Positions 19,491-28,967 of a stretch of DNA of 64,000 nucleotides are shown here, in pieces. Origin of the DNA: Serratia sp. FDAARGOS_506 (GTDB lineage: Bacteria > Pseudomonadota > Gammaproteobacteria > Enterobacterales > Enterobacteriaceae); NCBI RefSeq assembly GCF_003812745.1, contig NZ_CP033831.1, forward strand, positions 4,030,001 through 4,094,000. Direction: 5' to 3'. The position numbers were made by a program, and so were the translations under genes. The notes beneath the pieces are model-generated. The model made no database searches. It was not told the DNA's origin and was given only the letters and a program-made list of their open reading frames with translations. Positions within the stretch are counted from its first letter, which is position 1. Every line of letters starts with the position of its first letter.

Positions 19491-21425
19491 ATGTTTCAAG
19501 ATAACCCGCTGCTGGCGCAGCTTAAACAGCAACTTCACTCTCAGACCCCGCGCGTTGAAGGCGTCGTGAAAGGGACTGAGAAAGGCTTTGGCTTTCTTGA
19601 AGTAGACGGTCAAAAAAGTTACTTCATTCCGCCGCCGTACATGAAGAAAGTCATGCACGGGGATCGCATTATCGCCACCCTTCACACCGAGAAAGAGCGC
19701 GAAATCGCCGAGCCGGAAACCCTGGTCGAGCCGTTCCTGTCGCGCTTTGTCGGCCGCGTGCAAAAGCGCGACGATCGCTTGTCCATCGTGCCCGATCATC
19801 CGTTGCTGAAAGATGCAATTCCGTGCCGCCCGGTACGTGAATTGACCCACAACTTCCAGGCCGGCGACTGGGCGGTGGCGGAAATGCGCCGTCACCCGCT
19901 GAAAGGCGATCGCGGCTTTAACGCCGATCTGACCCAGTTTATCACCGAAGGTGAAGACCATTTCGCCCCGTGGTGGGTGACGCTGGCGCGTCACAACCTG
20001 GAGAAAGAGGCGCCGGAGATGCAGGCCCTCAGCGAGCCGGCCGCTGCGCTGGTGCGTGAAGACCTGACCGCGCTCGAATTCGTCACCATCGACAGCGCCA
20101 GCACCGAAGACATGGACGATGCGCTGTATGTGACCGACAACGGTGACGGTTCGCTGCAGTTGACCATCGCCATCGCCGATCCGACCGCCTACGTTGAGCA
20201 AGGCAGCAAGCTGGACGACATCGCCCGCGTGCGCGCCTTCACCAACTATCTGCCGGGCTTCAACATCCCGATGCTGCCGCGCGATCTGTCTGATAACCTG
20301 TGCTCGCTGCGCCCTAACGAGCGCCGCCAGGTGCTGGCTTGCCGCGTGACCATCGCTGCCGACGGTGCGCTGGGTGAAGATATTCAGTTCTTCGCCGCCG
20401 AGATCGAATCCAAAGCCAAACTGGTGTACGACGAAGTCTCCGACTGGCTGGAAGGCATTGCCGGCTGGCAGCCGCCGAGCGACGCCATTGCACAGCAGAT
20501 CACCCTGCTGAAGCGCGTTTGCGACGCACGCAACGCCTGGCGCCACCAGCATGCGCTGGTGTTCAAAGATCGCCCGGACTACCGCTTCGTGCTGGGTGAA
20601 AAAGGCGACGTGCTGGAGATTGTTACCGAGCAGCGCCGCAGCGCCAACCGCATCGTTGAAGAGTGCATGATCGCCGCCAACGTCTGCGCCGCCATCGTGC
20701 TGCGCGATCGCCTGGGCTTCGGCGTGTACAACGTGCACACCGGTTTCGATCCTGCGCTGGTCGAGCAAGCGGTCACCGTATTGCAGGCCAACGGCGTGGA
20801 AGCCGAAGCCGAGAAGCTGCTGACCCTCGACGGTTTCTGCGAACTGCGCCGCCACCTGGATGCGCAGCCGACCCAGTTCCTCGACAGCCGCATCCGCCGC
20901 TTCCAGACCTTCGCCGAGATCAGCACCACGCCGGGGCCACACTTCGGTCTGGGGCTGGAGGCTTACGCCACCTGGACATCGCCGATCCGTAAATACGGCG
21001 ATATGGTCAACCATCGTCTGCTGAAGGCAATCATCAACCAGCAGCCGGCAGAAAAACCGCAGGATGACGTCACGGTGCAGCTGGCGGAACGCCGCCGCCT
21101 GAACCGCATGGCGGAGCGCGACGTTGGCGACTGGCTGTACGCACGCTTCCTGCAGGACAAGGCCGGTACCGATACCCGCTTCAACGCCGAGATCATCGAC
21201 GTGACCCGCGGCGGCCTGCGTGTGCGCCTGCTGGACAATGGCGCGGTTGCCTTCATCCCGGCACCGTTTATTCACGCGGTGCGCGACGAGATGCAGTGCA
21301 GCCAGGAAACCGGCACCGTGCAGATCAAGGGTGAAGTGGTTTACCGCCAGAGCGACACCTTGCAGGTCACCATCGCCGAAGTGCGCATGGAAACCCGCAG
21401 CGTGATCGCCCGTCCGGCGGCCTGA
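19491..21425 (+). CDS. rnb: exoribonuclease II
   Basis: A 644-residue protein, the same length as E. coli RNase II and nearly identical at the N-terminus ([20 protein letters not shown]). Domain order: cold-shock domains (about 1-180), RNB catalytic domain with the aspartate cluster in STEDMDDAL (about 185-520), and a C-terminal S1 domain (about 555-640). It degrades single-stranded RNA processively from the 3' end. The ATG at 19491 is chosen over an in-frame TTG at 19461 by that match. Confidence 0.97.
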   Translation: MFQDNPLLAQLKQQLHSQTPRVEGVVKGTEKGFGFLEVDGQKSYFIPPPYMKKVMHGDRIIATLHTEKEREIAEPETLVEPFLSRFVGRVQKRDDRLSIVPDHPLLKDAIPCRPVRELTHNFQAGDWAVAEMRRHPLKGDRGFNADLTQFITEGEDHFAPWWVTLARHNLEKEAPEMQALSEPAAALVREDLTALEFVTIDSASTEDMDDALYVTDNGDGSLQLTIAIADPTAYVEQGSKLDDIARVRAFTNYLPGFNIPMLPRDLSDNLCSLRPNERRQVLACRVTIAADGALGEDIQFFAAEIESKAKLVYDEVSDWLEGIAGWQPPSDAIAQQITLLKRVCDARNAWRHQHALVFKDRPDYRFVLGEKGDVLEIVTEQRRSANRIVEECMIAANVCAAIVLRDRLGFGVYNVHTGFDPALVEQAVTVLQANGVEAEAEKLLTLDGFCELRRHLDAQPTQFLDSRIRRFQTFAEISTTPGPHFGLGLEAYATWTSPIRKYGDMVNHRLLKAIINQQPAEKPQDDVTVQLAERRRLNRMAERDVGDWLYARFLQDKAGTDTRFNAEIIDVTRGGLRVRLLDNGAVAFIPAPFIHAVRDEMQCSQETGTVQIKGEVVYRQSDTLQVTIAEVRMETRSVIARPAA

Positions 21426-21455
21426 ACGCCCGCCTGAAACGGCAGCAACGCAAAG

Positions 21456-21487
21456 CGCCGACGGTGAAAACCGCCGGCGTTTTTTTT
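21456..21487 (+). terminator. Rho-independent terminator of rnb
   Basis: A 10-bp stem with one A-C mismatch (21456-21465 with 21470-21479), a GAAA loop and eight T. It separates rnb from the convergent transporter gene. Confidence 0.93.
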
Positions 21488-21490
21488 CGG

Positions 21491-22801
21491 CTAGCGCAGC
21501 GGCTCGCCGCCGGTTTCACGCAGCAACGGTAGCACTGCCAGCGAAGCCAGCGTCGCCAGCATCAGATAGACGGCGGGCGCCAGCAGCGAACCGCTCAGCG
21601 CGATCGACTGCGAAGCGATGTACTGGGCGAAGCCGCCGAAGATCGCCACCCCGAGGCTGTAGACCAAGGCAAACCCCAGCGCGCGAATGCGCTGCGGGAA
21701 CAGCTCCGAAATCATCAGCATGGTCGGCACCGAACCGAGCGTGGTCAACCCGACCAGCACCGCGACAATCAGCAGCAGCACCGCCGGATGCGGTGCCGTG
21801 CTCAGCCACCAAAACGCCGGAAGGGCCACGATCAAGATCGCGATGCGCGAGCCCCGGATCAGCGGCAGACGGCCGTAACGATCGCACCAGTGCCCGACCA
21901 GCAGACTGCCGCCGAAGGTGACGAGCCCCGCCAACAGCATCGCGGCATAGCCGTAAGCCTGCGCCATCCCCAGGTATTTCACCGCGTAGGTGCCGAGATA
22001 ATACATCGAGATGTAAGTGGCGACGGTGGCGCCGATGGTCAACATCACGCCGAGCACCACCGCCCGCGAGTGCTTGCGCAACTGCGCAGGCGGCTCGTGG
22101 GCTCGCGACACCGACGGCCGATCGCTCTCCAACCCGAGGCGCAGCCAGCAACCGAGCGGCGCCAGCGCCACGCCGATAAAGAAAGGAATGCGCCATCCCC
22201 ACTCGGCCATGGCGTTCGGCTCGCCGGAAAGCACCGGCAAGGCCGCGCTGAGCGCCAGTGCGGTGACGCCGCCAATCACGGTGGCGATGCCCTGCGTCGC
22301 CAGCGACCAGCTGGAATAGAAGCCGCGCCGGTTGGGCGGCGCCGACTCCACCAGCAACGACATCGATGCCCCCACCTCGCCGCCCGCCGCCACGCCCTGG
22401 ATCAGGCGCGCCACCACCAGCGTGACGGTCCCCCAGTAGCCGGCGCTGGCGTAGGTCGGCGCAAAGCCGATCATCGCCGTGCCCAGGCTCATCAAGGAAA
22501 TCGTCAGGATCATCGCCGGCTTGCGGCCATGACGATCGGCATAGGCGCCAATCAGAATGCCGCCCAGCGGCCGCATGAAGAAACTGACGCCGAACGTGGC
22601 AAACGCCAACAGCAACGCCAGATGCGGATCGCTGGACGGCGGAAAGAACAATACGCTGATGTAAATAACGAAGAAGTTATAAATACCGAAATCGAAAAAC
22701 TCCAGCGCATTGCCGAAGGAGGCGGCGAATATGACCTTTTTGCCGCCGGCCTTCGGGGCCGATATTATTGCCGCCTGGGTTTCAGCCGTATTTTCACTCA
22801 T
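21491..22801 (-). CDS. MFS transporter of the metabolite:H+ symporter (MHS) family
   Basis: A 436-residue protein with about twelve membrane helices and MHS family signatures: GNALEFFDFGIYNF in the first helix, the loop motif GAYADRHGRKPAM, and RLIQGVAAGGEVG. The family imports small organic acids and zwitterions (citrate, proline/betaine, shikimate types) with protons. The second of two adjacent ATGs (22801) has the better spacing from GGAAGG. It lies 29 bases after an M20 amidohydrolase gene, so it probably imports that enzyme's substrate. The substrate is unknown. Confidence 0.85.
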   Translation of the reverse strand: MSENTAETQAAIISAPKAGGKKVIFAASFGNALEFFDFGIYNFFVIYISVLFFPPSSDPHLALLLAFATFGVSFFMRPLGGILIGAYADRHGRKPAMILTISLMSLGTAMIGFAPTYASAGYWGTVTLVVARLIQGVAAGGEVGASMSLLVESAPPNRRGFYSSWSLATQGIATVIGGVTALALSAALPVLSGEPNAMAEWGWRIPFFIGVALAPLGCWLRLGLESDRPSVSRAHEPPAQLRKHSRAVVLGVMLTIGATVATYISMYYLGTYAVKYLGMAQAYGYAAMLLAGLVTFGGSLLVGHWCDRYGRLPLIRGSRIAILIVALPAFWWLSTAPHPAVLLLIVAVLVGLTTLGSVPTMLMISELFPQRIRALGFALVYSLGVAIFGGFAQYIASQSIALSGSLLAPAVYLMLATLASLAVLPLLRETGGEPLR

Positions 22802-22830
22802 CATTACCTTCCCTGTTATTATTTTCGAGT

Positions 22831-23994
22831 TTATTTTAAATAGGCTTCCGCCAACGCTCCCCAATACTGGCTGCCGGCCGCCAGGCAGCCGTCGTTAAAG
22901 TCATATCCCGGGTTATGCACCATGCAGCTGCCCTCGCCATCGCCGTTGCCGATGATCAGGTAGCAGCCCTGCGGATGCGCATCGAGCATGAAGGCGAAAT
23001 CTTCACTGCCCATCAGCGGCCGGGCGCCGTAGTGCGCACGCGCGGCGCCGAACTGCTGCTGCGCCACGCGGTGGGCGAAACGGGTCATCGCTTCGTCGTT
23101 GACCAGCACCGGCGTGCCGTTAACGTGTTCCACCACCGCGTGAGCGCCGAAGCTTGCCGCCTGTGCCTCTATCAGCGCCGGAATGCGCGCCAGCAAGGTG
23201 GCGCGCGCCTGGCGATCCAGCGAGCGCACGCTGAGCTTCATCTCCGCGCTGTCCGGGATCACGTTGGCCGCCTCACCGGCCTTGATGCTGCCGACGGTGA
23301 TCACCGCCGCCTCCAGCGGATCGATATTGCGCGAAACGATGCTCTGCAGCGCGACGGTGATATGCGAAGCCACCAGCACCGGATCGACCGTCAGTTGCGG
23401 AATGGCGCCGTGGCCGCCGCGCCCCTGCACCCGCACGTTGAACTGATCCATCGAGGCCATAAACGGGCCGTGCTGGAAGAAGAACTCGCCGAGCGGCATC
23501 CCCGGCATGTTGTGCATGGCGAAGATGGCGTCGCAGGGGAAACGCTCGAATAGCCCCTGTTCAACCATGCGCGCGCCGCCGTTCAACATCTCTTCCGCCG
23601 GCTGGAAAATCAGATGCAGCGTGCCGTTGAAGTTGCGCGTTTGCGCCAGATAGCGGGCGGCGCCGAGCAGCATGGTGGTGTGGCCGTCATGGCCGCAGGC
23701 GTGCATGCGATTGGCCACGCTGCTGCTCCAGGGCTTGCCGTTGTTCTCCTCGATCGGCAAGGCGTCCATATCGGCGCGCAACCCGAGGCGCTTAACGCCG
23801 TCGCCCACCCGCAGCGTGCCCACCACGCCGGTACCCGCCAATCCGCGGTGCACCTCATAGCCCCACGAACTCAGATAATCCGCCACCAGATCGCTGGTGC
23901 GAAACTCTTCGAAACCCAATTCAGGGTGCTGATGAATATCGTGCCGGATGGACGTGAGCTGCGGTAAATATCCTTCGATGATTGTATTTATCAT
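22831..23994 (-). CDS. M20 (M20D) amidohydrolase, hippurate hydrolase-like
   Basis: A 387-residue metalloamidohydrolase. The metal-binding motif HACGHDGHT, the catalytic glutamate pair PAEE, the His in GRGGHGA and the C-terminal GSEDF are all present. The family removes acyl groups from N-acyl amino acids (hippurate, indole-acetyl amino acids, N-acetyl amino acids). It is first in a two-gene operon with the MHS transporter, which suggests uptake and hydrolysis of an N-acylated amino acid. The exact substrate cannot be told. Confidence 0.85.
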   Translation of the reverse strand: MINTIIEGYLPQLTSIRHDIHQHPELGFEEFRTSDLVADYLSSWGYEVHRGLAGTGVVGTLRVGDGVKRLGLRADMDALPIEENNGKPWSSSVANRMHACGHDGHTTMLLGAARYLAQTRNFNGTLHLIFQPAEEMLNGGARMVEQGLFERFPCDAIFAMHNMPGMPLGEFFFQHGPFMASMDQFNVRVQGRGGHGAIPQLTVDPVLVASHITVALQSIVSRNIDPLEAAVITVGSIKAGEAANVIPDSAEMKLSVRSLDRQARATLLARIPALIEAQAASFGAHAVVEHVNGTPVLVNDEAMTRFAHRVAQQQFGAARAHYGARPLMGSEDFAFMLDAHPQGCYLIIGNGDGEGSCMVHNPGYDFNDGCLAAGSQYWGALAEAYLK

Positions 23995-24379
23995 AATTAA
24001 ATTCCTTTCGTAGCTTTATTATTTATTTTATGAATGATTAAGCCTGCGGGTTGAAATAAAGGTATAACACGGCACGGATGATTTTATTTCGGCACGCCTC
24101 GACAGATAAAATAATAATCCGCAAGACGCCGTACCCGGATAAAAAACGACGATAATTCGCTGTACGCACGCTGAAAATGCAGAATGAATAACTGCCGGGG
24201 ATTGCGTGGGCGGCAGCCTGCGCCGACGCTGTTTCATCACTTTGTTTTTACACTAAAACCCCACCTGCTTCACATTTCTCATCCGACCTGCCGCGGTTCG
24301 GCGGCAAAACTTCTACTGTTAAAACGTCATTCCTAATAACAACGTCGATTTTTACCTCTGTACGCCAAGGAGTTATTTC
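23995..24379. other. intergenic region between the divergent amidohydrolase and cstA-type genes
   Basis: 385 bases, AT-rich near the amidohydrolase start. Both genes must have their promoters here. I see no gene, RNA or clear operator. The cstA-type gene has AAGGAG before its ATG. Confidence 0.6.
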
Positions 24380-26446
24380 ATGAAAAACATCAGGTCCGGA
24401 CTTATCTGGCTGCTGGTGGCGTTGGTTGGCGCTTTCGCCTTCGCCATGCTGGCGCTCAGCCGCGGCGAACACGTCAACGCCGTCTGGCTGGTGGTCGCCG
24501 CCGTCGCCTGCTACAGCATCGCCTACCGCTTCTACAGCCGGTTCATTGCCGACAAGGTCTTTGAACTGGACGACCGCCGTCTGACCCCGGCAGAGCGCCA
24601 CAACGACGGCCTGGACTACGTGCCCACCAACAAATGGGTGCTGTTCGGCCACCACTTTGCCGCCATCGCCGGCGCCGGGCCGCTGGTGGGGCCGATCCTG
24701 GCCGCGCAGATGGGCTTCCTACCGGGGACCATCTGGATCCTGGTCGGCGTCATGCTGGCCGGCGCGGTGCAGGATTTCCTGGTGCTGTTCATTTCCACGC
24801 GCCGCGACGGGCGTTCGCTGGGGGAAATGGCCAAGCAAGAGCTGGGCGCGTTCGCCGGGGTGATCACCATGCTTGGCGCGCTGGGGGTGATGATCATCAT
24901 CCTGTCGGCGCTGGCGCTGGTGGTGGTAAAAGCCTTGGCCGACAGCCCGTGGGGGCTGTTCACCATCGCAGCCACCATCCCGATCGCCCTGTTCATGGGC
25001 ATCTACATGCGCTTTATCCGGCCGGGCAAGATCGCTGAAATCTCGGTGATTGGCTTTGTGCTGATGCTGCTGGCGATCATTTACGGCGGCAACGTGGCGC
25101 AAGATCCTTACTGGGGGCCGTTCTTCACGCTGCACGGCACCACCCTGACCTGGGTGCTGGTGATCTACGGCTTTGTCGCTTCGGTGCTGCCGGTGTGGCT
25201 GCTGCTGGCGCCGCGCGACTATCTTTCCACCTTTATGAAAATCGGCGTCATCATCGGCCTGGCCATCGGCATCGTCTTCGCCATGCCAGAGATGAAAATG
25301 CCGGCGGTCTCGCGCTTTATCGACGGCAGCGGCCCGGTGTTCGCCGGTGCCCTGTTCCCGTTCCTGTTCATCACCATCGCCTGCGGCGCCATTTCCGGCT
25401 TCCACGCGCTGGTCTCCAGCGGCACCACGCCGAAGCTGGTGGAACGCGAAAGCCACATTCGCTTTATCGGTTACGGCGCCATGCTGATGGAGTCTTTCGT
25501 CGCCATCATGGCGCTGATTTGCGCCTCGGTGCTGGATCCGGGCGTTTACTTCGCCATGAACTCGCCGGCGGCGCTGATCGGCACTACGGTGGAAAATGCT
25601 TCGCAGGTCATTAACAGCTGGGGCTTTATCGTCACGCCGGAGACGCTGGCGCTGATCGCCAAAGAGGTGGGTGAGAACTCCATTCTGTCGCGCGCCGGCG
25701 GCGCCCCGACCTTCGCCGTGGGCATGGCGCACATCATCAGCGAGGTATTCAACAGCCGGGCGATGATGGCCTTCTGGTACCACTTCGCCATTCTGTTCGA
25801 AGCGCTGTTCATCCTGACCGCCGTCGATGCCGGGACCCGCGCCTGCCGCTTTATGGTGCAGGATCTGGTGGGCGTGGCGGTGCCGCAACTGGCCAACAAC
25901 CGTTCCTGGTTCGGCAATCTGGCGGGTACCACGGTGGCGGTAGCCGGCTGGGGCTTCTTCGTGTATCAAGGCGTGGTCGATCCGCTCGGCGGCATCAATA
26001 CCCTGTGGCCGCTGTTCGGCATCGGTAACCAGATGCTGGCGTCGATGGCGCTGATCCTCGGTACCGTGGTGCTGTTCAAGATGAAAAAACAGCGTTACGC
26101 CTGGGTTACCATCCTGCCGACCGCTTGGCTGTTCGTGACCTCCATGACCGCCGGCTGGCAGAAGATCTTCCATGAGAAACCGAGCATCGGCTTCCTGGCG
26201 CAGGCGAAGAAATTCTCCACCGGCATTGAGCAAGGCACGATCATTGCGCCGGCCAAGTCGTTGAAAGACATGGAGACTATCGTGTTCAGCAACCAAATCA
26301 ACGCCGCGCTGTGCGGGTTCTTTATGCTGGTGGCGGTAACCATGCTGATCGCCGCCTTCTTCGCGATCCGCCGGGCGCTGCGTGCCGAACACCCGACGGC
26401 GCACGAGGTGAGCGCCGCGCTGCGTGAGGAGACCGGCCGTAGCTGA
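24380..26446 (+). CDS. cstA: CstA-family carbon starvation transporter
   Basis: A 688-residue membrane protein with many helices and the CstA core (NDGLDYVPTNKWVLFGHHFA, GAGPLVGP, CGAISGFHALVSSGTTPK). From recalled sequences it is closer to E. coli CstA (701 residues) than to BtsT. An example is the segment QGVVDPLGGINTLWPLFGI. CstA and BtsT import pyruvate or peptides under carbon limitation. No BtsSR-like two-component genes are nearby, so control is not evident. It may be one of several paralogues in the genome. Confidence 0.8.
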   Translation: MKNIRSGLIWLLVALVGAFAFAMLALSRGEHVNAVWLVVAAVACYSIAYRFYSRFIADKVFELDDRRLTPAERHNDGLDYVPTNKWVLFGHHFAAIAGAGPLVGPILAAQMGFLPGTIWILVGVMLAGAVQDFLVLFISTRRDGRSLGEMAKQELGAFAGVITMLGALGVMIIILSALALVVVKALADSPWGLFTIAATIPIALFMGIYMRFIRPGKIAEISVIGFVLMLLAIIYGGNVAQDPYWGPFFTLHGTTLTWVLVIYGFVASVLPVWLLLAPRDYLSTFMKIGVIIGLAIGIVFAMPEMKMPAVSRFIDGSGPVFAGALFPFLFITIACGAISGFHALVSSGTTPKLVERESHIRFIGYGAMLMESFVAIMALICASVLDPGVYFAMNSPAALIGTTVENASQVINSWGFIVTPETLALIAKEVGENSILSRAGGAPTFAVGMAHIISEVFNSRAMMAFWYHFAILFEALFILTAVDAGTRACRFMVQDLVGVAVPQLANNRSWFGNLAGTTVAVAGWGFFVYQGVVDPLGGINTLWPLFGIGNQMLASMALILGTVVLFKMKKQRYAWVTILPTAWLFVTSMTAGWQKIFHEKPSIGFLAQAKKFSTGIEQGTIIAPAKSLKDMETIVFSNQINAALCGFFMLVAVTMLIAAFFAIRRALRAEHPTAHEVSAALREETGRS

Positions 26447-26504
26447 GTCTCGCCGTTAGGAGCAACGGCCGGCCTCTGAGCAGTGCGCTCAAGGGGCTGG
26501 GCCG

Positions 26505-27731
26505 TTATCCAACGGGCAATATTGCGTTATCGGCGGCATCCGCTTCACCGTTCAACGAACTGCCAAGGTATTTTATCTTTCGTCCACCGAACAGGTCTCT
26601 TCGACCGATCTCATGCAATATAAGCTCCGGAACATTATCCACATCCGCTATTTTTCTGCTGTTAACAATAATCTGCTTCGCATTTTCATACCCAGGACCC
26701 CACAAATCATTATTATCAGTTACGTTTTTGTAAACACAAATCAACGTTTTATTCCATGCAGCAGAAATATGCACGATCGACGTATCTGGGGATATAATCA
26801 CGTCAACCTCTCGGATCAAAGCCATGACATGATGCAGTGAATTAAATGGATTTATAATAACATTACCTGGCAGAGATATATCCAGTTCTCTTCGGTGATC
26901 AAGAATAATCACTCTTATATTGGATGAGGCTTTATTAAGCATCTCAACAAGTCGAGCAAGTTGCTCTTTAGATAGGTTTCTCTCTGGACTCCCGGTAAAA
27001 GCATTAATTACAATCTTAATTTTATCATCCCAGCCACTTAAATACTCCTTTACTTCAAAAGCTATATAATCTGGGATATGCAGGTCATAGGCACGGTGAT
27101 TGTTAAGATTGAGCCCTACGGCATGGGCAACCAAAGCAATGGCTTTCGTCACATGTTCCTTACCATTTTCGAATGAAATAGATTTGCTGTAGTGGTTAAT
27201 GCGACTCCATTTATTAAAGCCAAGAACAAACGTTGCGTTTATATCGCTAAAAAGCATCATCCTATGTACCGGGGTATCAAACAAGCAAAGATCGACCACA
27301 AGGTCATAATTATTCCCCCTCAACTTTTCAACCGTTGATTTCGCAACGGCATGAGTGAATCTTTTCAAAAAAACTTCATTATTACAATCATCTGCTTCGT
27401 AGATATTCCTGACATAGGGGTTATGTTTCATCACCACGCCACTTGACTTTGTGAGCAATAAATCCACTGTATAACCCGACTCATAAAGACATTTCACCAG
27501 TGGCGTCGAAACCACCACATCGCCGACTGTCCCCTCATTGCGCAGGAGCAATACGGTTTTGACAGACTTGATATCAAACACACTTTTGCTGCACTTATCC
27601 CAGATAAGCTTTGCAATATAAATCTTAATGTTCAGCTTTACTTTCTTGAAGTAATAATTGCGCCTCCTGTTCCATTCTCTTATTTTCCTAAATCGCCCTG
27701 TTGAGATGGAAACGTCCAAATCCTTATGCAT
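26505..27731 (-). CDS. family-9 glycosyltransferase (heptosyltransferase-like)
   Basis: A 408-residue protein with GT9 features: an N-terminal LLLRNEGTVGDVVVSTPLVK stretch and a C-terminal DVIISPDTSIVHISAAW stretch that would bind the nucleotide-sugar. Its base composition is much more AT-rich than its neighbours, which points to horizontal transfer. The start at 27731 is chosen because GGAG lies six bases upstream. It stands alone between a carbon-starvation transporter and a CDI locus, with no other polysaccharide genes in view. The acceptor (lipopolysaccharide core or another glycan) is unknown. Confidence 0.75.
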   Translation of the reverse strand: MHKDLDVSISTGRFRKIREWNRRRNYYFKKVKLNIKIYIAKLIWDKCSKSVFDIKSVKTVLLLRNEGTVGDVVVSTPLVKCLYESGYTVDLLLTKSSGVVMKHNPYVRNIYEADDCNNEVFLKRFTHAVAKSTVEKLRGNNYDLVVDLCLFDTPVHRMMLFSDINATFVLGFNKWSRINHYSKSISFENGKEHVTKAIALVAHAVGLNLNNHRAYDLHIPDYIAFEVKEYLSGWDDKIKIVINAFTGSPERNLSKEQLARLVEMLNKASSNIRVIILDHRRELDISLPGNVIINPFNSLHHVMALIREVDVIISPDTSIVHISAAWNKTLICVYKNVTDNNDLWGPGYENAKQIIVNSRKIADVDNVPELILHEIGRRDLFGGRKIKYLGSSLNGEADAADNAILPVG

Positions 27732-28652
27732 AACATACTCCATTAATTTTAACAAACAAAAGCCAATACCGAGAAAAAAACCGCATTGGATTTACGTAGT
27801 AATTAATCTTTTCCAGTTGCAGCGACAAAAAAATTTCGGATGAGGAATTATTGCCAACTACTTATCCACCCACTGCGAGCAATAATTATTCACCCATAAA
27901 ATAATTACTCCAAAACACATTCGCCATCTTTATCGTATCCAGGCGAGAATAATACCAATCACCTTGCCGAGGATTTAACCGTGACATGTTATCGCGTGGG
28001 TGAGTTACTTTACCACCAACATCGATGACTGCCTAGACAGGTATTTCAGAGAAAGTATGCTTAATCTCAATTACGTTTATTTCCATACATTCATCCAAAA
28101 CATAACCCAGGTAGAAATAGATCTGAATCTTCCGGCCCGGCAAGTGATTCGTAAATTCACAGGATCGCAGTAAAACATGATTACCTGTGATGCTCCGTAT
28201 GGGTAACGGGTCGGAATTTATTTCACTGACTCTGACGAGGAGCAGAAATGCACGCAGGGAGGCGCTGACGCCCACCGTATTAGTGGCGCACCATCGTCGC
28301 CTGGCAGCCGGCGACGGCGGCGTTTCCGCCTCCACCAACTCGGTCAGCACACTCAGGTTTACACTTGGCCCTCATTGCAACTGACGCTTCAGCATCAGAC
28401 ATTCTGGAGCACTGTCATCACTGACGACGCCACCAGGGAAACACTGCACGAAGCTAGCGAAGACCGATTAGGTACAAGATAACGGCAAAGTGATTATCGG
28501 CGGCGACTGGCTCACCGAGTCCGGCATTGCCAGTGCTGAACAACTGGAACTGACCTCTGCGCCCGGTGTGCTCCGGTTGCGGCGACGAGAGGATGAGGTT
28601 TTCACGGCGTAAAAGCAAAGAGCCCGGCCAGTTGGCCGGGATTTATCCACCG
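27732..28652. other. degraded accessory region downstream of the orphan CDI module
   Basis: About 920 bases without a convincing intact gene. Bases 27740-27960 are AT-rich. A minus-strand frame at 28033-28170 reads CEFTNHLPGRKIQIYFYLG and could be the tail of a lost small gene. Bases 28200-28350 resemble, from memory, a reading common near Icd/Ash-like genes of P4-type phage satellites (minus-strand SPAARRRWCATNTVGVSAS). A SymE-like fragment follows at 28478-28612. Together these look like remnants of mobile DNA, but none is intact. Confidence 0.4.
28478..28612 (+). pseudogene. SymE-like toxin fragment (C-terminal part)
   Basis: An open stretch of 44 codons ending in TAA. It is preceded in frame by TAG and has no start codon. 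Its centre, VIIGGDWLTESGIASAEQLE, resembles the AbrB-like part of SymE proteins (pattern I-x-L-x-G-x-W-L-x-x-x-G). No N-terminal part is visible, so this looks like the broken tail of such a gene. The similarity is weak and judged by eye. Confidence 0.35.
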
Positions 28653-28967
28653 TTAATAGAAGTCAGGATCTACCCGACCTTCAGCTTTCAGGATTTCAAG
28701 GAAGCGGTTATAAGCCGCTTCATCTCGCTCTATTATATCATCTAACAATGCTTCTTTTATTAAAGCCCAATGGTATATTCCATTTATATGCGTGGTAAAA
28801 TACTCGAACGTACCATGCAAAGTTGAATCAATAACCTGGACATTTTTTGCTTTATAAGCAAGTAAACCACCGTAATTTTTAGGCAACCCTAAAAATAAGG
28901 TTTCATCTTCAAGCCAATATATGGCAAACACATCTACTATGGTTCCATCTTTCTCTTTTAATTTCAT
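28653..28967 (-). CDS. orphan CDI immunity protein candidate
   Basis: A 104-residue acidic protein of unrecognised family starting MKLKEKDGTIVDVFAIYWLE. Its ATG overlaps the stop of the preceding toxin-end gene as ATGA, the same arrangement as cdiA/cdiI upstream. Small, unrelated, AT-rich genes placed right after a CdiA C-terminal module normally encode the cognate immunity protein that blocks the toxin in the cytoplasm. The assignment is from position only. Confidence 0.65.
   Translation of the reverse strand: MKLKEKDGTIVDVFAIYWLEDETLFLGLPKNYGGLLAYKAKNVQVIDSTLHGTFEYFTTHINGIYHWALIKEALLDDIIERDEAAYNRFLEILKAEGRVDPDFY

Noticed and set aside
24719-26404. 561-codon minus-strand frame opposite cstA, and a 598-codon frame opposite rnb (19479-21275)
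   Set aside because: Their composition is rich in His, Gln, Arg and Gly as expected for antisense frames in GC-rich genes. The plus-strand genes are clear orthologues.
28033-28350. 105-codon minus-strand frame downstream of the orphan immunity gene as a real gene
   Set aside because: Most of it reads through phage-satellite-like sequence without a ribosome site. Only the last 45 codons look protein-like, so it was described as part of a degraded region.
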